64,000 nt of DNA from Brevibacterium pigmentatum (GTDB lineage Bacteria > Actinomycetota > Actinomycetes > Actinomycetales > Brevibacteriaceae), in NCBI RefSeq assembly GCF_011617465.1, contig NZ_CP050153.1, forward strand, positions 992,001 to 1,056,000, in the 5' to 3' direction. The position numbers and the translations under genes were made by a program. The number at the start of each line of letters is the position of its first letter. Positions within the stretch are counted from its first letter, which is position 1. This document shows, piece after piece, positions 58,347-64,000 of the stretch. Below the pieces are notes generated by a model. It worked only from the letters and a program-made list of their open reading frames with translations, made no database searches and was not told the origin of the DNA.

Positions 58347-60344
58347 GTGAACACTCATCGACTCAAGCGACCGCTCAGTGCCCTGTCCGCCGCCACGCTT
58401 CTCGCCGCACTGGCAGCGGCACCGGTGCCCGTTCGGGCCGAACCATCGCTCGGCTCAGGCGGACCCGGCTCGACCGCGAGCCAGAGCCCCAGTCAGGATC
58501 CGAGCCAAAGCCCAAGCCAGGACCCGGGGCAGAACCGCGCGGAATCGCCCGCCGAGGCGGATGCGGGAAGCGAAGCGATCACCGATGCGGTGCTGCAGGT
58601 CGGCGCCGACCCCACTGCGCGCAACCTCTCGTGGATGAGTGAGAGCTCCGGTGGGGGAGAAGTTCGATGGGCGCCGGTGAGCGAGCTCGAGGACGGCAAA
58701 CTCCCCGCCGACGCAACAACGGCTGAGACCACGGACTCCGGACTCGCCACCGACCTCAAGCGTCACTTCAACGATGCGAACATGACCGACCTCGAGCCCG
58801 ACACCGAATACGCCTACCAGGTCGGCAACGAAGAGGACGGATTCACCGAGGTGCAGCGGTTCACCACGGGAGACGCCGGAGGTGACGACGAATTCCTCGT
58901 CTTCGGCGACCCGCAGGTCGGCGCCGGTGGCGGAGACCGCGACGACGCCGCCGGTTGGGACCGGACACTGAGCTCGGCAGCAGCCACCGCCGAGGACCCG
59001 AGCTTCTTCTACTCGCTGGGCGACCAGGTCAACTCCGCGGGCAACCAGCACCAGTACGCCCAGTATCTGGCACCGGAAGCGACCCGGACGATCCCGCAGG
59101 CGACGACGATCGGCAACCACGATGTGTCATCGAAGGCCTACGAACAGCACTTCAACCGGCCCAATGTCAGCCAGGACCACGGCGGCGGTGGCGTCATCAC
59201 CTCCGGAGGCGACTACTGGTTCATCGAGGACGGCGTCCTGTTCCTCAACATCAACTCCAACAGCTCGGATATGGATTCCCACGCCGAGTTCATCGACGAG
59301 GTCGTCGCCGAGCACGGAGACCAAGCACGTTGGACGGTGCTCGGATTTCACCACTCGATCTATTCGACCGCGACTCATTGGAACGACCTCGACGTGAAGC
59401 GGCTGCGGAAGGCGATCCCGCCGGTCGCCGCTCGCAATGACATCGACCTCGTCGTCTCCGGCCACGACCACATCTATAACCGCACCTTCCTCATGGACGG
59501 TGAAGGTAAGCCCGTCGAGGGCTCCGAAGCGGGAGCCGAGGAGGAAAAGGAAGACGGGCAGACGCTCTACCTCACGCTGACCTCGTCGTCGGGGTCGAAG
59601 TTCTATGACTACGTTCCCGGCCTCGATTGGGAAGGCAAGAGCGTCCACAACGACGTTCCTGCGTTCACCCGGGTCCAGGTCAGCGACGAGGCTCTGCGGG
59701 CGACGACCTATGAGGTGCCGGTAGGCAGTGCACCGGCCGACGGTGGGCAGGCGCAGGCAGCCGCCGAGCAGATCGACGATGTCGAACTCAGGCGCGCCGA
59801 GGCGGAGGAGCCCGACCCGGGTGACGATGCCAGTGCCGACGCGGACGGCGGAGCCGGCGCAGATGGTGCCGATGCCGGCGCGGACGGCGACGACGCTGAG
59901 GCAGGAGCGGGCGCCGACGCTGCAGCAGCAGAGGACGGTGCTGAAACGGCTGACTCCGATGGAGGCACAGGCGCGACCGGCTCGGATGCTGACGCTGATG
60001 CTGCAGGTGCCGACGTCGGACAGGATGCCGATGGAACGGGAGACGACGCGGACGCCGGAACCGCGGGCGCCGAAGCGGACAGCGCTGAGAGCGGCACGGA
60101 AACTGCCGACTCCGAAGGCGGCGCCGGCTCGACCGGCTCAGAATCCGACTCAGGCACCGAGGCGAACGCCGCGGGAACGGCCGATGATTCGGTTTCCTCC
60201 GGAACCGCCTCGGCGGGTGGAGACGGAGATCTGCCCCGCACCGGCGGCGGGCTCGCACTGCCCTTGGCCGCCGGCGCGGGAGCACTGGCACTCGGTGCGG
60301 CTCTGTTGATTGCCAGCCGCCGCCGCGGCGCCGGACTCAGCTGA
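58347..60344 (+). CDS. LPXTG-anchored purple-acid-phosphatase-like metallophosphoesterase
   Basis: A 665-residue secreted protein. Sec signal (LSALSAATLLAALAAAPVPVRA), Ser/Gln/Pro-rich spacer, fibronectin-like N-domain (LQVGADPTARNLSWMS), then the dimetal phosphoesterase motifs GDPQVG, GDQVN, GNHDV, GFHHS and SGHDHIYNR. About 150 residues of Ala/Asp/Gly/Glu low complexity follow, then LPRTG (629-633), a hydrophobic helix and RRR. It probably releases phosphate or pyrophosphate from organic esters at the cell wall. GTG start at 58347 with AGGAATAGG upstream. Confidence 0.92.
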   Translation: MNTHRLKRPLSALSAATLLAALAAAPVPVRAEPSLGSGGPGSTASQSPSQDPSQSPSQDPGQNRAESPAEADAGSEAITDAVLQVGADPTARNLSWMSESSGGGEVRWAPVSELEDGKLPADATTAETTDSGLATDLKRHFNDANMTDLEPDTEYAYQVGNEEDGFTEVQRFTTGDAGGDDEFLVFGDPQVGAGGGDRDDAAGWDRTLSSAAATAEDPSFFYSLGDQVNSAGNQHQYAQYLAPEATRTIPQATTIGNHDVSSKAYEQHFNRPNVSQDHGGGGVITSGGDYWFIEDGVLFLNINSNSSDMDSHAEFIDEVVAEHGDQARWTVLGFHHSIYSTATHWNDLDVKRLRKAIPPVAARNDIDLVVSGHDHIYNRTFLMDGEGKPVEGSEAGAEEEKEDGQTLYLTLTSSSGSKFYDYVPGLDWEGKSVHNDVPAFTRVQVSDEALRATTYEVPVGSAPADGGQAQAAAEQIDDVELRRAEAEEPDPGDDASADADGGAGADGADAGADGDDAEAGAGADAAAAEDGAETADSDGGTGATGSDADADAAGADVGQDADGTGDDADAGTAGAEADSAESGTETADSEGGAGSTGSESDSGTEANAAGTADDSVSSGTASAGGDGDLPRTGGGLALPLAAGAGALALGAALLIASRRRGAGLS

Positions 60345-60356
60345 TCTGTCCGGCGC
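60328..60356. terminator. weak hairpin at convergent 3' ends
   Basis: GCGCCGGA (60328) pairs with TCCGGCGC (60349) over 8 bp between the phosphoesterase and the universal stress gene. No clear U-tract. Confidence 0.35.
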
Positions 60357-60362
60357 TGCTGA

Positions 60363-61280
60363 TCAGCTCGGCACCACCATGACCGGACCTTCGGCGTGGT
60401 TGAGGACCCCGCGCGAGACGGATCCCAGCAGAGCGCTTCGGATCCGTCCGCGCCCGCGGGTGCCCAACACGGTCAGCTGTGCGCGCGAGCTGATCTCGAC
60501 GAGGGTCTCAGTGGGATCGCCGACCGGCACCGAGGTGGTCACCGTCAGATCCGGGAACTGCTCGGACAGTGTTGCGGCTTCCTTCTCCAGACCTTCGGTC
60601 AGCTGCTTCTGCCGACGCGAGGTGACCTCGGAGCTGAGCTCGAGGTCGGGGTACCAGTAGAGCCATTCCTCACCGGCCGGCAGCACCACGACGAGTTCAA
60701 GCTCAGCCTCGCGAGTGGCGGCTTCGGCGGCCGCCGTGAACATGGCGACCCGACCGGTGTCGGAACCGTCGACGGCAACGACGACCGGGCCCGAGTCCGC
60801 AGGCGCCGAGGCCGATCGTTCGGGAACGACGATCGTCGGGCAGTGCGCATGGGCCGGCAGAGCCGTGGACACGGATCCGAGGACGCGGCCCATGAATCCG
60901 CCGCGTCCGCGAGCGCCGACGATGACGATTTCGGCGTCTGCGCTGAGCGTGACCAGCACACCAGCGGAGTTTCCCGGTGCAGTGCGGAAGGACTTCTCAC
61001 CGGAGTAGTCGCGCAGAAGTTCGACCGCTTCGGTGAGGGTCTTCTCCGCTGCCTTCTTCGCCTTGTCATCCTCGGGTTCGCTGGGGATGGAGGCCATATT
61101 CGGGTAGATCATCGTCGGCAGCTCATAGGCGGTGACGACGGTGAGAACGGTCCTGCGGCGTTTCGCCTCGATGGCGCCGTAGCGGACGGCTTGAGCGGCG
61201 AGTTCGGAGCCGTCGAAGCCGACGAGGACGCCGAGTTCGAGGTTCAGGCCGGATTCGGACGAACTGGTTTGAGCAGACAT
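60363..61280 (-). CDS. universal stress protein, tandem UspA domains
   Basis: A 305-residue protein with two Usp domains: LVGFDGSELAAQAVRYGAIEAK to GARGRGGFMGRVLGSVS, and VVAVDGSDTGRVAMFTAA to GTRGRGRIRSALLGSVS. Both keep the ATP-binding G-x2-G-x9-G(S/T) motif, so nucleotide binding is likely. Such tandem proteins are common in actinobacteria under hypoxia or stationary phase. GAGGTGCGAG lies before the ATG. Confidence 0.94.
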   Translation of the reverse strand: MSAQTSSSESGLNLELGVLVGFDGSELAAQAVRYGAIEAKRRRTVLTVVTAYELPTMIYPNMASIPSEPEDDKAKKAAEKTLTEAVELLRDYSGEKSFRTAPGNSAGVLVTLSADAEIVIVGARGRGGFMGRVLGSVSTALPAHAHCPTIVVPERSASAPADSGPVVVAVDGSDTGRVAMFTAAAEAATREAELELVVVLPAGEEWLYWYPDLELSSEVTSRRQKQLTEGLEKEAATLSEQFPDLTVTTSVPVGDPTETLVEISSRAQLTVLGTRGRGRIRSALLGSVSRGVLNHAEGPVMVVPS

Positions 61281-61437
61281 CTCGCACCTCTCGATCGGGG
61301 CCTGTCCAACCCAGACGCCGACGACGGCCCCGACTGGCGGTATCGTCCGCGTCCTCTTCAGTCTACCAAGGCTGTTCTACAAGATGTAGAAAAAGCGTGC
61401 GGCGAGAAGCTGCGTCTCACCTGGGCGCGCCCGCGGC

Positions 61438-61977
61438 TCAGACGCGGAAGCCCAGGTGAGCCAGCGCAATGCGCAGAATGTGGTCCTGGCCGTAGCAGAG
61501 CTCGCCCACGATATCGGGACGCAGGGTCTCCTCGGGGGTCAGCCAATCGAGGCTGAGCGCATCGGCTCGCGGAGTGCATTCGCCGCGGACCTCCATGATG
61601 AAGCACATGGCGATCGCATGCTGGCGCGGGTCGTGGAGGAGCGACGATCCTTCGGTGGGGAAGTACTCGGCGATGTGGAACGGGGCGATCGCGGGAGGGA
61701 TGACCGGCAGCGCCATCGGGCCCAGGTCGTTCTCGGCGTGACGGACCAGCGCGGTGCGGATGGTCTCGTGGTAGCGGATCCGCCCGCCGACGACCTCTCG
61801 CCCCAGCGTTCCGTCCTCAAGGCTGCGCAGCAGAAGGCCGATGCGCTCGACATTGCCCGTCTCGCCCACCCGCACGGGGATGGCGTTGACATAGGGAATC
61901 GGGATGCGCCTGCGCAGCCGCGCATACTCAGCGTCGTCGAACCAGTTCTCGTCGAAATCCAAGGCTGTCCGGGTCAT
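61438..61977 (-). CDS. DUF4916-type protein with degenerate Nudix box
   Basis: A 179-residue protein starting MTRTALDFDENWFDDAEYA. The region GGRIRYHETIRTALVRHAENDLG aligns with the Nudix box GX5EX7REUXEEXGU, but the key REUXEE glutamates are replaced (RHAEND), so metal-dependent hydrolysis is doubtful. Later parts (HIAEYFPTEGSSLLHDPRQHA, ALSLDWLTPEE) match the actinobacterial Nudix/DUF4916 family. Divergent from prpD. Confidence 0.8.
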   Translation of the reverse strand: MTRTALDFDENWFDDAEYARLRRRIPIPYVNAIPVRVGETGNVERIGLLLRSLEDGTLGREVVGGRIRYHETIRTALVRHAENDLGPMALPVIPPAIAPFHIAEYFPTEGSSLLHDPRQHAIAMCFIMEVRGECTPRADALSLDWLTPEETLRPDIVGELCYGQDHILRIALAHLGFRV

Positions 61978-62058
61978 GACCCAATATTCCCACAACCTCC
62001 CTCGCGGCAGAAGAGCTTGGAGACCCTGGTGGTGAACTGGGGCACGTATCGGGTAAAG

Positions 62059-62076
62059 TATCTTGATGTCGAGATA
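62059..62076. promoter_or_regulatory. 18-bp near-perfect palindrome upstream of prpD
   Basis: TATCTTGATGTCGAGATA has 8-bp arms with one mismatch. It lies about 100 bp before prpD in the region shared with the divergent Nudix-like gene. MarR-type regulators bind similar sites; the regulator here is unknown. Confidence 0.45.
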
Positions 62077-62173
62077 AATTTCCGACCACTCATCATCACG
62101 AGAAGTGACGTGGCCTACAGTTGTGTCAGCACTCTCTGACCGGAACCGGTCAAGGACGTATGAAGGGGTAACC

Positions 62174-63670
62174 ATGATCAATCATGAAGTCCGCACCTAC
62201 AAGAGCTCAGAGAACCTGGCTCGCGAAGATCAGCTCGCCTGGAAGATCGCCGAGGTCGCATCCGATCCGACTCCGGTCGACTCCGACGTCACCGAGATGG
62301 TCATCAACCGCATCATCGACAACGCCGCTGTGGCTGCCGCCTCGGTGCGCCGCTCCGCTCCGACCCACGCTCGTGAGCAGGCTCAGACCCACCCGTTCAA
62401 TCCCGGCGCCAACATCTTCGGTCTGCCGGTGAGCGACCGCTTCTCGCCGGAATGGGCCGCTTGGGCCAACGGTGTGGCCGTGCGCGAACTCGATTTCCAC
62501 GACACCTTCCTCGCCGCCGAGTACTCGCACCCCGGTGACAACATCCCGGCCGTGCTCGCAGTCGCCCAGCACAAGGGCATCGGCGGCAAGGACCTCATCA
62601 ACGGCATCGCCACCGGCTACGAGATCCAGGTCGACCTCGTCAAGGGAATGTGCCTGCACGAGCACAAGATCGACCACGTCGCCCACCTCGGCCCCTCGGC
62701 CGCGGCCGGCATCGGAGCCCTGCTCCACCTGCCCACCGAGGTCACCTTCCAGGCCGTGCAGCAGGCGCTGCACGTGACCACCGCGACTCGTCAGTCGCGC
62801 AAGGGCGAGATCTCATCCTGGAAGGCCCACGCTCCGGCCTTCGCCGGCAAGATGGCCGTCGAATCCGTCGACCGTGCGATGCGCGGCGAGGGCGCACCGA
62901 ACCCGATCTACGAAGGTGAGGACGGCTTCATCGCCTGGATCCTCTCCGGCCCCGAGGCCCGCTACACCATCCCGCTGCCCGGCAAGGGCGAAGCGAAGCG
63001 CGCGATCCTCGACACCTACACCAAGGAGCACTCGGCCGAGTACCAGGCTCAGGCGCTCATCGACCTCGCCCGCAAGCTCGGCGGACAGATCGAGGACCTG
63101 TCGAAGATCAAGCGGGTCGTCATCCACACCTCGCACCACACCCACTACGTCATCGGCACCGGTGCGAACGATCCGCAGAAGATGGATCCGAAAGCCAGCC
63201 GTGAGACCCTCGACCACTCGATCATGTACATCTTCGCCGTAGCCATGCAGGACCAGGGCTGGCACCACGAGCGCTCGTATGCTCCCGAGCGCGCCGGCCG
63301 TCCCGACACCGTCGAGCTGTGGCACAAGATCGAGACCACCGAGGATCCCGAGTGGACCCGCCGCTACCACTCGATCGACCCGAACGAGAAGGCCTTCGGC
63401 GGACGCGTGGAGATCGAATTCGAGGACGGCTCGACGCTGACCGACGAAATCGCCGTCGCAGACGCCCACCCGTTCGGAGCGCGTCCCTTCGCCCGTGCGA
63501 ACTACATCGAGAAGTTCAAGACCCTGGCCGAGGGCATCGTCTCCGACTCGGAGCAGGCTCGCTTCATCGACCTGGCCGAGAACCTCGAGAGCCTCGACGC
63601 CAAGGGCGTCGGTGAACTCAGCTTCGTCGTCGACGGACTCGAGCACAGCGGATCGAAGGGCATCTTCTGA
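62174..63670 (+). CDS. prpD: 2-methylcitrate dehydratase
   Basis: A 498-residue MmgE/PrpD-family enzyme of the methylcitrate cycle, which burns propionyl-CoA. Recognised by [86 protein letters not shown] and the late [13 protein letters not shown] block. ATG 62174 follows AAGGGG. Stop and next start overlap (TGATG), so prpB is co-translated. Confidence 0.95.
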   Translation: MINHEVRTYKSSENLAREDQLAWKIAEVASDPTPVDSDVTEMVINRIIDNAAVAAASVRRSAPTHAREQAQTHPFNPGANIFGLPVSDRFSPEWAAWANGVAVRELDFHDTFLAAEYSHPGDNIPAVLAVAQHKGIGGKDLINGIATGYEIQVDLVKGMCLHEHKIDHVAHLGPSAAAGIGALLHLPTEVTFQAVQQALHVTTATRQSRKGEISSWKAHAPAFAGKMAVESVDRAMRGEGAPNPIYEGEDGFIAWILSGPEARYTIPLPGKGEAKRAILDTYTKEHSAEYQAQALIDLARKLGGQIEDLSKIKRVVIHTSHHTHYVIGTGANDPQKMDPKASRETLDHSIMYIFAVAMQDQGWHHERSYAPERAGRPDTVELWHKIETTEDPEWTRRYHSIDPNEKAFGGRVEIEFEDGSTLTDEIAVADAHPFGARPFARANYIEKFKTLAEGIVSDSEQARFIDLAENLESLDAKGVGELSFVVDGLEHSGSKGIF

Positions 63671-64000
63671 TGTTGGGCGCACAGGCAACCCCCGCCGAGC
63701 GCCGCGCCAAGTTCCGCGAGCTGCTCGCCGGCGACCAGATCGTCCAGTTCCCCGGAGCCATCAACCCGATCAACGCTCAGATCATCGAGCAGACCGGCTT
63801 CGAAGGCGTCTACATCTCCGGCGGAGCGTTCTCCGCGGCCATGGGTCTGCCCGACATCGGGCTGACCACCCTCACCGAGGTGGCCGACCACGGACGCAAT
63901 ATCGCCCGAGTGACGAACCTGCCGACCTTCATCGACGCCGACACCGGATGGGGCGAAGCCATGAATGTGGCCCGCACCGTCCAGGAGTTCGAGGATGCCG
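63670..64000 (+). CDS. prpB: methylisocitrate lyase, N-terminal part (runs off window)
   Basis: The first 110 residues of a PEP-mutase/isocitrate-lyase superfamily enzyme: FRELLAGDQIVQFPGAINPI, GFEGVYISGGAFSAAMGLPD and PTFIDADTGWGEA (metal-binding DxDxG). PrpB splits methylisocitrate to succinate and pyruvate. It overlaps prpD by 1 nt; prpC is expected next, beyond the window. Confidence 0.95.
   Translation, partial: MLGAQATPAERRAKFRELLAGDQIVQFPGAINPINAQIIEQTGFEGVYISGGAFSAAMGLPDIGLTTLTEVADHGRNIARVTNLPTFIDADTGWGEAMNVARTVQEFEDA

Overview
The window is chromosomal DNA from a high-GC Gram-positive actinobacterium. The best guess from gene content and style is Brevibacterium or a close relative; this is inference, since no rRNA gene is present. 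The supports are GTG/TTG starts with ATGA, GTGA and TGATG overlaps, an Lsr2 nucleoid protein, ClpC, a zincin_2-type metalloprotease, a FolB-FolK fusion, LPXTG-anchored phosphatases, and a core gene order also known from Mycobacterium tuberculosis (dacB, zincin, tilS, hpt, ftsH, folE, folP, folBK, DUF3180, DUF2520, lysS, lsr2, clpC, then radA and mutY nearby). I see no rRNA, tRNA, CRISPR array, insertion sequence or prophage.

Layout. 1-16.5 kb is mixed metabolism and accessory genes: the end of an acyl-CoA dehydrogenase, cardiolipin synthase, an AbiEi/DUF559-like gene between two clusters of palindromic repeats, a NagD-like HAD phosphatase, an ArsR regulator beside a frameshifted SRPBCC gene, a histidine phosphatase-like gene, a MaoC/CitE-like pair, peptide deformylase, an msrA-nitroreductase-MFS operon and a large RND exporter with a glycine-rich insert. 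16.5-20.1 kb holds a CPBP protease and a Tat-exported, LPXTG-anchored PhoX with a PHO-box-like repeat upstream. 21-43 kb is the conserved core: pyrophosphatase, DacB, zincin_2 and TilS, then an apparently inserted amidohydrolase/MFS pair, then Hpt, FtsH, folate genes, PH-domain proteins, LysS, Lsr2 and ClpC. A macrolide 2'-phosphotransferase homologue sits between lsr2 and clpC.

43-49 kb has N-acetylglutamate synthase, MutY, RadA and methionine aminopeptidase, with a pair of 66-nt palindromic repeats around two small membrane genes. 49.5-53.4 kb is a probable pipecolate/lysine catabolic cluster (ALDH7 dehydrogenase, FAD oxidase, divergent LysR). 55-58.2 kb is a YkoEDC-type ECF transporter led by a clear TPP riboswitch. 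58.3-60.3 kb is a second LPXTG-anchored phosphoesterase. The window ends with a universal stress protein, a degenerate Nudix protein and the start of a methylcitrate operon (prpD, prpB).

Functional links: tightly coupled operons (msrA-nitroreductase-MFS; dacB-zincin-tilS; ftsH through DUF2520; ykoEDC; prpDB) point to co-expression. Candidate control sites are the TPP riboswitch (strong), a PhoP-type direct repeat at phoX (good), perfect palindromes in front of three transporter, enzyme or regulator genes, and a ClgR-like site at clpC (tentative).
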